Part shown: in pieces, positions 1-7,251 of the stretch
Numbering within the stretch: the stretch's first letter is position 1
Layout of the letters: the number at the start of each line of letters is the position of its first letter
From: Desulfuromusa sp.
Lineage (GTDB): Bacteria > Desulfobacterota > Desulfuromonadia > Desulfuromonadales > Geopsychrobacteraceae
DNA: 35,562 bases
Assembly (NCBI GenBank): GCA_029933365.1
Contig: JAOZOH010000016.1
Coordinates: 1 to 35,562, forward strand
Direction of reading: 5' to 3'
Translations under genes and position numbers: made by a program
The notes under the pieces: generated by a model
What the model was told of the DNA's origin: nothing
What the model saw: only the letters and a program-made list of their open reading frames with translations
Database searches by the model: none

Positions 1-128
1 TGCTGGTTGATTCAGACCTACGCTTCAGACTCATCTTCGGATTGGAATAGACTGTTTTGCAGATGAACATAGATATTTCTGCACTGGATTCACTCTTGTA
101 ATGTTGTACACGAGGGATTTTGAGATTT
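1..128. other. left edge, no assignable gene
   Basis: This stretch lies downstream of the minus-strand hydrolase. A plus-strand frame is open from base 1 to a stop at 64-66, and a minus-strand frame from an ATG at 70 is open to the window edge. Neither is long enough to recognise and neither ATG context has a convincing ribosome binding site. It may contain the end of a neighbouring gene. I see no clear terminator hairpin. Confidence 0.3.
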
Positions 129-914
129 TCAGCCTGTCGCTTCGAGAAAATTAACACAGCGTTGCAGGACATCGTGCTGCTGTGGATTTTCGGTTGTGGT
201 CAACACATGGGGAACTTCGTCGCCATAACAGTGAAACTGCTTTTTCTGGCCACCAAGTTGTTGGTAGATTTTTTCCGCAGTTCCTGGTGCTATGGTCGCA
301 TCGCCTGTTGAGGTAAGAATTAAGCTTGGCGTGGTTATTAAACTCAATTTTCCACGCAGTTGCCGGGACAATCTGTTGATCTGGGCAATTCCCTTAAGGG
401 GTCGTTGCTGATAATAAAAGGGCTGCTCTGCAGTAGAAATATCTTTTTCTTGATAAGGAATCAAATGGCTCAAAAGTCCAGCAAATGGAGCGAGAAAGTG
501 ATCTAACTGCAAAAAAGGTGAGAGTAAAATCAGTTTTTCCAAGTGTTGTTGCAGTGCCAACTTTAACGCGATTAAAGCTCCGGTACTTAATCCTGCCGCA
601 CTGGTTGCAAACCCCATTTTGACGAGGGATTGATAGCCGTGTTCAACGGTTGCCAGCCACTCTTCAGCTTTGCGGGTCGCAAGATCTTCTGGACTGGTAC
701 CGTGGCCGGGTAGGCGGGCTCCGTAAACAGTAAAGTCATGTCGTTGCAGTATTTTCCCAAGCGGCAGCATCTCTCTGGGGCTGGCGCCGAAACCGTGAAT
801 CAACACGATAGCTTGTCCGTTTGGATTTTTTGCGGATAAGAAGAAAGGAAGATTCTCGGGGTGTGACACCCCTTCGTCGTGAGATAGCTCTATTTCTTGT
901 TCAAACCATTGCAT
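129..914 (-). CDS. alpha/beta hydrolase, carboxylesterase-like
   Basis: Predicted cytoplasmic serine hydrolase of the alpha/beta fold (261 aa), closest in pattern to monoacylglycerol lipase/Est30-type carboxylesterases (serine aminopeptidase S33 class). Visible features are the oxyanion-hole stretch HGFGASP (residues 40-46), the nucleophile elbow GLSTG with Ser110, an acidic residue in STGD (Asp205) and a C-terminal His in VPHV (His236), giving a complete Ser-Asp-His triad. There is no signal peptide. A longer frame opens at a TTG at 950, but that codon lies inside an intergenic repeat, so the ATG at 914 is preferred, although its ribosome binding site is weak. The substrate cannot be told from sequence; acyl esters or acylglycerols are family expectations. 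It stands alone, separated from the upstream IclR gene by a terminator and a repeat. Confidence 0.85.
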   Translation of the reverse strand: MQWFEQEIELSHDEGVSHPENLPFFLSAKNPNGQAIVLIHGFGASPREMLPLGKILQRHDFTVYGARLPGHGTSPEDLATRKAEEWLATVEHGYQSLVKMGFATSAAGLSTGALIALKLALQQHLEKLILLSPFLQLDHFLAPFAGLLSHLIPYQEKDISTAEQPFYYQQRPLKGIAQINRLSRQLRGKLSLITTPSLILTSTGDATIAPGTAEKIYQQLGGQKKQFHCYGDEVPHVLTTTENPQQHDVLQRCVNFLEATG

Positions 915-946
915 GATGGTCTCGCAGAAAAAAATTAGATGGTTAA

Positions 947-1055
947 GCAAAAATTTCGTCCTACAAGGCGTAGTAGTTTTTCAAGGGTGAAGGCATACAT
1001 GTTGTATGTCGAGGTCTTGAAAAACCACTGCAACGCAGTATGGCGGACTTTTTGC
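947..1055. repeat. long imperfect palindrome, intergenic repeat element
   Basis: Two arms of about 39 nt (947-985 and 1016-1055) are imperfect reverse complements: both end in TTTTTCAAG/CTTGAAAAA at the inner side and begin with GCAAAAA/TTTTTGC at the outer side. The centre carries a second small palindrome, CATACA-TGT-TGTATG (994-1008). The whole can fold into one long hairpin. It resembles dispersed non-coding repeats I associate with Desulfuromonadales intergenic regions, but copy number cannot be tested here. Confidence 0.65.
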
Positions 1056-1090
1056 GACGCCATCATTGCATCAGTTATGAAGCCTCTGCA

Positions 1091-1131
1091 CCAACAGAAA
1101 AGGCCCCTCATTGAGGAGCCTTTTCTGTTGG
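1091..1131 (-). terminator. rho-independent terminator of the IclR gene
   Basis: A nearly perfect 20-bp stem (arms 1091-1110 and 1112-1131, one mismatch) around AAAAGG...CCTTTT lies 16 bp past the IclR stop on the minus strand. The A-tract, GC core and T-tract arrangement is symmetrical, so it could stop transcription from either side. Confidence 0.75.
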
Positions 1132-1146
1132 GAAAAATGGTCATAT

Positions 1147-1929
1147 TTATTTGGGGTAACCAAGGCGAGTTGAAAGTTCCGCAGATGCTTTCAGAACCAA
1201 GGGGACCAATTCACTTTCTGTCCGTGCATTGCTGACTCGCATAGTTGGGCCTGAAATGCTGATAGCACCGACAATTCGACGCGTATAATCGCGTATTGGT
1301 GCCGCAATACAACGGACACCCAGATCAAGTTCTTCGTCATCAAAGGCATACCCCTGTTCGCGAACTTTATTCATCTCCGCAGCTATTTCTTCTGGCGTGG
1401 TGATTGTGGTTGGGGTGTGGGGAACAATTTTCATATTAGCTAATGAAGATTCCAGTTCCTCATCTGTCATATAGGCCATATGAACTTTTCCGGAAGCAGT
1501 ACAATAAGCAGGCAGCCGCGAGCCAACTCTTGAAACAACTCGAACCGTCAGATTGGTTTCAACTACATCCAGGTAAACAATATGGTCTTCTTTATAGATA
1601 GCAACGTAGGCAGTTTCGTTACTCTCCTCTACAATCTGTTCCAAAATTGGCTTTGCTTGACGCAGCAGACCCATCTGTTTAATGAATGTTTGCCCAAGCT
1701 CCAAAGCTTTAAGGCCTAAACGATAGTTTTCAGTTGCTTTGTTCTGCTCAATATAACCACGTGATTCCAGTGTTGCAAGCAACCTGAAAACGTTGTTTTT
1801 ATGAAGCTTGAGGCGTTTGCTTAACTCAGTAACACCAAGCTCATCAATGTCACCATGAAATTGCTCGAGCAGATCAAGGGCGTGAGAAACTGCTTGAATG
1901 ATATATTCTGACTTATCTTTTTTGACCAT
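1147..1929 (-). CDS. IclR-family transcriptional regulator
   Basis: A 260-aa DNA-binding regulator of full IclR length. The N-terminal winged helix-turn-helix (about residues 9-70) contains the recognition segment LSKRLKLHKNNVFRLLATLE, and residues 75-255 form the IclR effector-binding domain, with the ASGKVHMAYM and GVRCIAAPI segments typical of the family. IclR proteins usually bind palindromic operators as dimers of dimers and respond to small organic acids or aromatic catabolites; the ligand here is unknown. The gene is monocistronic, with a terminator just after it and an AT-rich promoter region of 231 bp before it. No catabolic operon lies beside it, so its targets are probably elsewhere or limited to itself. 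Confidence 0.93.
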   Translation of the reverse strand: MVKKDKSEYIIQAVSHALDLLEQFHGDIDELGVTELSKRLKLHKNNVFRLLATLESRGYIEQNKATENYRLGLKALELGQTFIKQMGLLRQAKPILEQIVEESNETAYVAIYKEDHIVYLDVVETNLTVRVVSRVGSRLPAYCTASGKVHMAYMTDEELESSLANMKIVPHTPTTITTPEEIAAEMNKVREQGYAFDDEELDLGVRCIAAPIRDYTRRIVGAISISGPTMRVSNARTESELVPLVLKASAELSTRLGYPK

Positions 1930-2050
1930 GGTTTCTGTACCCTTCTTGTGTTTTTTTTATATATAAAGCATTCATGATATCTTTGAGAAGAGGTTCTGTC
2001 AAGCAATATGGTTGTTATTTAGGCAGAGATTTCTCTTCTTTTTGAAATTA

Positions 2051-2065
2051 TAGAATGGTGTTCTA
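2051..2065. promoter_or_regulatory. candidate operator, TAGAA-N5-TTCTA
   Basis: A perfect inverted repeat TAGAA-TGGTG-TTCTA lies in the AT-rich gap between the IclR start and the end of truD, with another TTCTA half-site at 2085-2089. Its 15-bp size matches the kind of palindrome IclR proteins bind, so autoregulation is possible. It is about 120 bp upstream of the IclR start. Confidence 0.35.
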
Positions 2066-2160
2066 TTGTTGTCAAATGAAGTTGTTCTATTTTTTCATTT
2101 TACGATTGGATTGGTGTGTGTTTTTTGAAGAAAATGGGATTTCGTGGGTCAGACTATCTT

Positions 2161-3354
2161 CTAAGCCTCTTTAATTAATTCTCGCAAGACACTGGTGGCA
2201 TAGCTCCCTTTGGGCAAGGCGAAGCTGAGGGTTAAATAATGATCATCTGAAGCTGTGATTTCAGGTTCACCCAAGGGTACCCTGAGTGAACGACGTTCTC
2301 CTGTCATTGTCAGTCCCTGAGTGAGTTTCCAACTGTCGAGAGTTAAACCGCTTTTTCCCAGGAGCGCCACCTCTGCTTGTCCGGTTTCTTCTGTGGCGAG
2401 CATGACTTTGCTGCCATACAGGGGAGCGGAGGGGCTGATTTCAAAACTATCGACCCGGGGTTGCTCTGCCACTGCCTGCTCAACTCTGAAGCAGGCTCCG
2501 TTGGCATGCTTGACGGCTATATCACCATCGGTAAGCTGATCAAGGGTGGATAACCGTTGCATGAGTAGCTGATTAAAGAAGTGTGATTGAGCCGCAGAAA
2601 GAAATAGTCGTAACAGGTTTTTTGGTAATGAAAATACCGCTGCTTGGTGTGATCTCCCATCAATCAAGATTTGCAGTAAGCGCCGCTCGTCCCGCATTCT
2701 CTTTGGTAAACTGTCGATGGCAAGCTGTACTTCTCCCTGGCGATAGTGCTGTGCTGCTTTTTTCCACTCTGGGTTATGGATCACTTGTGGATCACCAATA
2801 AATTCTCTAGAGAAAGCGCTAAAGTCTTTTTGTATCAGCAGTAGTCCAAGTTTTGCCGAATTGCCTAAAATTCCGTAGCGTTGTTCACCAAATAGATTGG
2901 GTACGCCACGTTTCTGTAGCTCTGTCAGGATTGCTTCCGCGCGTGATCGGGCGTTTGGCCCTATTTCACGGAGGGTGATGGTGAAACGATTTCCAGCCAA
3001 ATGACCAAGGCGAAGTTTATTGGTATGACGATCTATTCTTAGTATTTTAGCGTTATGGAAGTTCAGTTTTTTGACTTGATCAAATTTATTGAAGGGGATA
3101 GATATCATTTGTCGGGTCAAAGCACGGGCGTCCTTTAATCCGGCATAACCAAGATCGCGTTCTTTTAACTTTAACCCCCGACCCAGTTGAGTGAGTAAAT
3201 CGCGAGAGGTGATTCCCGATTTTTCAATCCAGAGGTAAAGGTGTTCACCTTCACTGGAGCAAGGATAAAGGGGGATCTCTTCGACCTGAAAATCCTCTGG
3301 AGTTTGTTTGTATATTCCACCAATACCGGGTAAATTTTCTGTCAGCCAGTTCAA
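2161..3354 (-). CDS. truD: tRNA pseudouridine(13) synthase TruD
   Basis: Converts U13 of certain tRNAs to pseudouridine in the cytoplasm. The family signature GLKDARALTRQ is at residues 72-82, with catalytic Asp75. GNRF (121-124) and NLFGEQRYG (153-161) are further TruD hallmarks. At 397 aa it is somewhat longer than E. coli TruD (about 350) but within the range of the family, including the TRUD insertion domain in the middle. The start is a TTG at 3354 overlapping the trmB stop by 4 bp, with GGGAGA just upstream; no ATG fits the conserved N-terminus. It is the last gene of a cytochrome c-trmB-truD run on the minus strand, with two tRNA-modifying enzymes translationally coupled. Confidence 0.95.
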   Translation of the reverse strand: MNWLTENLPGIGGIYKQTPEDFQVEEIPLYPCSSEGEHLYLWIEKSGITSRDLLTQLGRGLKLKERDLGYAGLKDARALTRQMISIPFNKFDQVKKLNFHNAKILRIDRHTNKLRLGHLAGNRFTITLREIGPNARSRAEAILTELQKRGVPNLFGEQRYGILGNSAKLGLLLIQKDFSAFSREFIGDPQVIHNPEWKKAAQHYRQGEVQLAIDSLPKRMRDERRLLQILIDGRSHQAAVFSLPKNLLRLFLSAAQSHFFNQLLMQRLSTLDQLTDGDIAVKHANGACFRVEQAVAEQPRVDSFEISPSAPLYGSKVMLATEETGQAEVALLGKSGLTLDSWKLTQGLTMTGERRSLRVPLGEPEITASDDHYLTLSFALPKGSYATSVLRELIKEA

Positions 3355-4040
3355 GCTGTCTCCCTTGCCCAGCGGAGTCTGAACCCCTTGCTTAACTTTG
3401 GTGGCTCAATCTGGAGACCGGATTTTTTGTGGTAGCGGCACAGGTAGATCGGCTGACCCAAGTCGAGAAAACGTTGCATATATTTTGAGATCGGGTAGTT
3501 CTCAAGGTTATGGGTATAGGGTGTCGGTGCAAGATTTTCAAACCGCTCATCCCGGTATAGAAGTTCTGCCGCCGTTTCACCGTAATCAACAAAATCGGTA
3601 CAGAAGTTCAGGTTGCCTTTATCCTGTAAGCAATAAAGTGCGAGGTCAAGAAAGTCCTGATTGAGTAATCTCCGCTTGCGTTGCCTTTTTTTTGGCCAGG
3701 GATCAGGGCAGTTGATATAGATTGCCCGCAAGCTACCTTCTCCTAAATAGTGATGCATCAGATAGCGCGCTTCTATCCGCATCATCAGAATATTGGTCAG
3801 GCCAGAACGCTCAATTCGGCTGCAGGTTTGACGGCAGCCCTGGTTGAATATGTCGATGGCAATGTAGTTTCGCTCTGGATGACGTGCCGCAATCTGCACA
3901 ATAAAATCGCCAATTCCACACCCAATTTCGAGTTCCAGAGGATTGTGGTTGCCAAACAGTTTAGCGAAATTACTGGCATTTTTTAATTGTGCTTCAGAAA
4001 TAAATATTGGAGAAGTGATCAGGGTCATTCGTTGGGACAT
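3351..4040 (-). CDS. trmB: tRNA (guanine-N7)-methyltransferase TrmB
   Basis: SAM-dependent enzyme that makes m7G46 in tRNA. The SAM-binding motif LEIGCGIGDF is at residues 37-46 and the family signature CPDPWPKKRQRKRR at about 111-124; the PDPWPKKRH-type motif is the diagnostic one. The 229-aa length is normal. Its stop overlaps the truD start by 4 bp, and its own start lies 28 bp after the cytochrome gene, so the three are probably co-transcribed. The ribosome binding site is weak and purine-rich (AGAAG). An in-frame ATG at codon 5 is an alternative start. Confidence 0.95.
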   Translation of the reverse strand: MSQRMTLITSPIFISEAQLKNASNFAKLFGNHNPLELEIGCGIGDFIVQIAARHPERNYIAIDIFNQGCRQTCSRIERSGLTNILMMRIEARYLMHHYLGEGSLRAIYINCPDPWPKKRQRKRRLLNQDFLDLALYCLQDKGNLNFCTDFVDYGETAAELLYRDERFENLAPTPYTHNLENYPISKYMQRFLDLGQPIYLCRYHKKSGLQIEPPKLSKGFRLRWARETA

Positions 4041-4068
4041 TTTTTCTTCTTTTTTATTGGAATCAGGT

Positions 4069-4410
4069 TTAACGAAGGTTGTAGAGATAATTGCTGATGC
4101 GTTGTAGGTCTTCTTTTGGCAGTGAGCTGTAGTTGGGCATAAAGCCCTTTGTCCGGGTTGCTGTGTCAGCGGTCAATAGTGATTCAATCTGAGTTGCTGT
4201 CAAGCGACTTCCTATCTGAGTAAGGTCCGCTGCCAGAGAACCGCCATCACCATGTATCATGTGGCAACCTTTACAACCGAGCACCTGGATGAGTTCCAGT
4301 TCCGGATCGATTTTTGGAGCGTCGTTCGCAGCAATTGCCGCCATGGGAGAAATTCCACATAGGAGTACCATCAAGAATATTGTTGCTGTTGTTTTCATCC
4401 GCTTGAACAT
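4069..4410 (-). CDS. small periplasmic monoheme cytochrome c
   Basis: A 113-aa secreted class I cytochrome c. A Sec signal peptide spans about residues 1-28 (hydrophobic core IFLMVLLCGI, cleavage near AIAA-ND). The single heme-binding site is CKGCH (Cys46, Cys49, His50), and Met91 in KGFMPNY is the likely sixth ligand. The mature part is only about 85 residues, the size of a small electron-carrier cytochrome. GGAG lies 9 nt before the ATG, supporting this start. It probably shuttles electrons in the periplasm; the partner is not evident. Its place ahead of trmB-truD looks like read-through rather than functional linkage. It is divergently placed from the aminotransferase gene. Confidence 0.88.
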   Translation of the reverse strand: MFKRMKTTATIFLMVLLCGISPMAAIAANDAPKIDPELELIQVLGCKGCHMIHGDGGSLAADLTQIGSRLTATQIESLLTADTATRTKGFMPNYSSLPKEDLQRISNYLYNLR

Positions 4411-4527
4411 ACCTGTAGTCTCCGCTTATTGCAATAAATTCTCCCGAGGAGATTGTTGGCAAAATGGTTGCAATCGAGTGAGCTGAGGATTAATCTGAGC
4501 ATGAACGGGAGAACAGGGATAAAAATT

Positions 4528-5679
4528 ATGCAGATACCGATTTCAAATCGTGCCAAGCTGGTCGAGCCTTTTCTGGCCATGGAGTTGATGGAGCGTGCTA
4601 AACAGTTGGAGGCTGAAGGGCGGGATATTATTTATCTCTGTCTGGGAGAGCCTGATTTTAATACCCCTCCAGCCATTCTTGCAGCAACGGGGCAGGCTCT
4701 GGCCGAAGGAGCGACTTCCTATACCCATTCACTTGGTCTGCTGGAACTCCGCCAGGAAATCTGCCGCCATTACCTTGACTATTATGGGGTCAAAATTGTT
4801 CCAGATCAGGTGATCGTTTCTTCTGGTACCAGCCCACTGATGTTGCTCCTTTTTTCCACCCTTCTGGATGAAGGTGACGAACTTATTCTCACTGATCCCG
4901 GTTATGCTTGCTATCCGGGATTCGTCAAGTTTTCCGGGGGGAAACCGGTTCTCTTGCAAGCTGATGCAGAAAATGGTTTTCAACCTCGCCCTGATCAGGT
5001 TAAGGCGTTAATAACCGAGAAAACCCGTGGTTTATTAATCAATTCTCCCTCTAATCCTGCAGGGTCAGTGTTGTCCAGCCAGGATATGCAGGCACTGGCT
5101 GCCCTGCCCATCCCGATCATCTCTGACGAGATTTACCACGGGTTAACGTACCAGGGGGATGAACGCTGTATTCTGGAATTCACTCAAGATGCTTTTGTTT
5201 TGGGCGGATTTTCAAAAGCGTATGCAATGACCGGTTGGCGTTTGGGGTATTTGATTGCACCGCTTTCCTGTATGCGAACCCTGCAAACCTTGCATCAGAA
5301 TTTTATGATCTGTGCCAACCATTTTGTCCAGCGTGGTGGGATTGCCGCCTTGCAACAATGCCAGGATGACGTTGCAGAGATGCGGGATATTTATGATAAA
5401 CGCCGCAAAGAGCTAGTGGCACGTTTACGTGATCTTGGATTTGGCGTGCATTTTGAACCTAAAGGGGCATTTTATGTTCTTGCTGATGCGCGACATATTG
5501 ATGCAAACTCACAAAGGCTGGCTCTTGATATCCTTGAGAAAACCGGAGTTGCTATAACTCCAGGTATTGATTTTGGACAAGGAGCAGAGGGATTTTTGCG
5601 TTTTTCCTATACCCGCCCGTTCGATGAAATTGTGACCGCATTGGAAAGGATCGAAGTTTATTTACGCCAGCGGGGGTAG
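4528..5679 (+). CDS. PLP-dependent class I/II aminotransferase
   Basis: A 383-aa fold-type I aminotransferase. Seen in order: NSPSNPAG (Asn176 region), SDEIYHGL (Asp200, Tyr203), the PLP-binding SKAYAMTGWRLGY with Schiff-base Lys230 and Arg238, and a C-terminal RFSYTRPF with the expected carboxylate-binding Arg. The pattern fits the aspartate/aromatic aminotransferase subgroup I. The frame is open from 4453, but the ATG at 4528 has AGGGA 9 nt upstream and gives the conserved N-terminus (NRAKLVEPFLAMEL). It precedes the DAHP synthase aroF on the same strand by 109 bp, so a role in aromatic amino acid synthesis (transamination of a prephenate or aryl-pyruvate type substrate) is a reasonable inference, not proven. 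Confidence 0.88.
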   Translation: MQIPISNRAKLVEPFLAMELMERAKQLEAEGRDIIYLCLGEPDFNTPPAILAATGQALAEGATSYTHSLGLLELRQEICRHYLDYYGVKIVPDQVIVSSGTSPLMLLLFSTLLDEGDELILTDPGYACYPGFVKFSGGKPVLLQADAENGFQPRPDQVKALITEKTRGLLINSPSNPAGSVLSSQDMQALAALPIPIISDEIYHGLTYQGDERCILEFTQDAFVLGGFSKAYAMTGWRLGYLIAPLSCMRTLQTLHQNFMICANHFVQRGGIAALQQCQDDVAEMRDIYDKRRKELVARLRDLGFGVHFEPKGAFYVLADARHIDANSQRLALDILEKTGVAITPGIDFGQGAEGFLRFSYTRPFDEIVTALERIEVYLRQRG

Positions 5680-5694
5680 TGTTGAGGACAACAA

Positions 5695-5747
5695 GGCTGA
5701 AGGGGGTTAGATTTTTAGGTTTAAGGCCTTCAGCCGACAGCCTTCAG
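5695..5747 (+). promoter_or_regulatory. aroF leader with competing hairpins
   Basis: GGCTGAAGG (5695-5703) can pair perfectly with CCTTCAGCC (5727-5735) or, over seven bases, with CCTTCAG (5741-5747). The two pairings are mutually exclusive. The element lies between the aminotransferase stop and the aroF ribosome binding site (AGGAG at 5780-5784). It may be an attenuator-like leader or only a processing or termination hairpin. No U-run follows directly. Confidence 0.4.
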
Positions 5748-5788
5748 TCTAAATTTCTATCCATAGTTTTCCTTTTTAAGGAGTTTTT

Positions 5789-6805
5789 ATGCTTATTGTA
5801 ATGCACCATCATGCCACCAAAGAACAGGTTGACGATATTATTGCTGCAGTTGTGGCGATGGGTCTGACTGCTGAACCGATCCCTGGAAGTTTAAGAACAG
5901 CTATCGGTGTTCTTGGTAATCAGGGTTATGTTGATGACTCAACTATCCGTACCCTGCCGGGTGTGCGTGAAACCATTCATGTCAGCAAGCCTTACAAAAT
6001 AGCATCACGTGATTTTCACCCGGTTCCTTCGGTGATTGATGTCGCCGGGGTTAAATTTGGTGATGGTCAGAAACCGGTGATTATTGCTGGACCTTGCTCA
6101 ATTGAAACCGAAGAGCAGATGATGTCTGCGGCAGAACAGGTGCAAGCAGGTGGTGGTCAAATGTTGCGCGGGGGAGCTTTTAAACCGCGAACCGGCCCCC
6201 ATTCTTTTCAGGGGCTTGGTGTTGAGGGTTTAAAATATCTGCAACAGGCTGGCAAGGAATATAACTTGCCGGTTGTGACCGAAGTGATGCGGATAGAGCA
6301 GCTGGATACCATATGCCGGTACGCGGATATGTTGCAGATTGGTGCTCGTAACATGCAGAATTTTGATCTGCTCAAAGAAGTTGGCAAAACCAACCATCCA
6401 GTTTTATTGAAGCGTGGCATGAGTGCGACAATTGAAGAATTTTTAGCGGCGGCAGAGTATATTCTGGCTGAAGGAAATCGTAATATTGTCCTCTGCGAGC
6501 GGGGAATTCGTACCTTTGAAAAAGCGACCCGTAATACGCTGGATCTGTCCGTTGTGCCGTTGATTCGGGAAATGAGCCATTTGCCGATCATTGTTGACCC
6601 CAGTCATGCAACGGGCAAGCGGATGCTGGTGCCAGTCATGACCAAAGCCGCCCTGGTTGCCGGTGCCCATGGGGTGATGATGGAGGTTCATCCCAACCCT
6701 GCTAAGGCGCTCTGCGATGGTGCACAAAGCCTGTCGGGGGAGCACTTTGCTGAGCTGATGAAGGAAATAAATCATTTGTTGGAATTTCTTGGCTATCAGG
6801 GATGA
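5789..6805 (+). CDS. aroF: 3-deoxy-7-phosphoheptulonate synthase, type I-beta
   Basis: First enzyme of the shikimate pathway: condenses phosphoenolpyruvate and erythrose 4-phosphate to DAHP. Residues 1-70 form the ferredoxin-like N-terminal regulatory domain (MLIVMHHHAT onward, ending near VSKPYK) seen in Thermotoga-type AroF. The TIM barrel follows, with IAGPCSIE around metal-ligand Cys103, RGGAFKPRTGPHSFQGLG at 127-144, GARNMQNFDLL, and VDPSHATG. The 338-aa length is exactly that of the type I-beta class. The N-terminal domain mediates tyrosine/phenylalanine feedback inhibition in characterised members. A strong AGGAG sits 4 nt before the ATG. The leader upstream can form alternative hairpins. 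Confidence 0.95.
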   Translation: MLIVMHHHATKEQVDDIIAAVVAMGLTAEPIPGSLRTAIGVLGNQGYVDDSTIRTLPGVRETIHVSKPYKIASRDFHPVPSVIDVAGVKFGDGQKPVIIAGPCSIETEEQMMSAAEQVQAGGGQMLRGGAFKPRTGPHSFQGLGVEGLKYLQQAGKEYNLPVVTEVMRIEQLDTICRYADMLQIGARNMQNFDLLKEVGKTNHPVLLKRGMSATIEEFLAAAEYILAEGNRNIVLCERGIRTFEKATRNTLDLSVVPLIREMSHLPIIVDPSHATGKRMLVPVMTKAALVAGAHGVMMEVHPNPAKALCDGAQSLSGEHFAELMKEINHLLEFLGYQG

Positions 6806-6952
6806 TGATATATTTCTGAACCTGAATACGGGTTAAGCAACCATAGAGACGTGGAGTTGCGACCTCACTCGCCACTTTGCTCTTAATCAGGGTACACGTA
6901 ACGAGTACAGGTCCCGAATGGCGCTAGTTTGAGGGTAGATACCAGCAAAACC

Positions 6953-6983
6953 GGAACTGTCCCCGCATGGGGGCTGTCCCTGG
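6953..6983 (+). repeat. CTGTCCC repeat unit, copy 1
   Basis: The unit reads ACTGTCCCC-GCAT-GGGGGCTGTCCC: a CCCC/GGGG mini-hairpin flanked by two direct CTGTCCC words. It is repeated on the opposite strand at 7026-7061. The form resembles REP-type units mobilised by Y1 (RAYT) transposases, though none is encoded here. Confidence 0.5.
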
Positions 6984-7025
6984 CTTTTGCGACAAGAACC
7001 CTGTATTTTCATAGTCCGTAAACAT

Positions 7026-7061
7026 CTGGGACAGCCCCCGATGGAGCTGGGGACAGTCCCG
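7026..7061 (-). repeat. CTGTCCC repeat unit, copy 2, inverted
   Basis: Read on the minus strand this unit matches the copy at 6953-6983 (ACTGTCCCC ... GGGGGCTGTCCC) with four extra bases in the loop. The two copies face each other across 42 bp, so the pair forms a larger stem, as in BIME-like REP pairs. Confidence 0.5.
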
Positions 7062-7109
7062 AGTTTACTCCGTTATCGCCTTTGGCAACGGCGGATTTCC
7101 TACGCTTCA

Positions 7110-7188
7110 CAGCTGTTTTGAAAATAAGCGAAGCAAAAACTCGGGCGCTGCCCTCAAACATTTGCCGCTCTTATTTTCAAGTCAGCTG
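7110..7188. repeat. long inverted repeat, possible shared terminator
   Basis: CAGCTG-TT-TTGAAAATAAG-CG (7110-7130) and CGCTCTTATTTTCAAGTCAGCTG (7166-7188) are imperfect reverse complements over about 20 positions, with a 35-bp spacer. It lies 63 bp beyond the fhs stop on the minus strand, where it could also end fhs transcripts. The arms are AT-rich in the middle, unlike a classical terminator. Confidence 0.45.
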
Positions 7189-7251
7189 CTTCTCTTGGGT
7201 TTGGGTTTTCCAGGATTTGATGGTTCAGAAACAAAGTCAAACCCCCTTTTT

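Larger units (their letters stand above)
6806..7251. other. gene-free block rich in inverted repeats
   Basis: This 446-bp gap between convergent aroF and fhs has no credible ORF. It contains an inverted pair of CTGTCCC-hairpin units (6953-6983 and 7026-7061), a long inverted repeat (7110-7188), and a further weaker match between GTTTGAGGGTAG (6928-6939) and CTGCCCTCAAAC (7149-7160). The nested symmetry suggests a non-autonomous repeat element or a mobile-element footprint. I found no tRNA or riboswitch fold in 6806-6950. Confidence 0.5.

Noticed and set aside
915..950. TTG-initiated N-terminal extension of the hydrolase
   Set aside because: The extension starts inside the intergenic repeat and adds residues not expected in the family; the ATG at 914 begins the normal N-terminus.
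939..1235. 98-codon plus-strand frame over the palindromic repeat and IclR end
   Set aside because: It runs through the hairpin repeat, the terminator and the antisense of the IclR gene; no ribosome binding site and no protein-like composition.
6806..6950. Possible tRNA or riboswitch after aroF
   Set aside because: I looked for a T-arm and for cobalamin, cyclic-di-GMP and THF-type cores and found no consistent fold.
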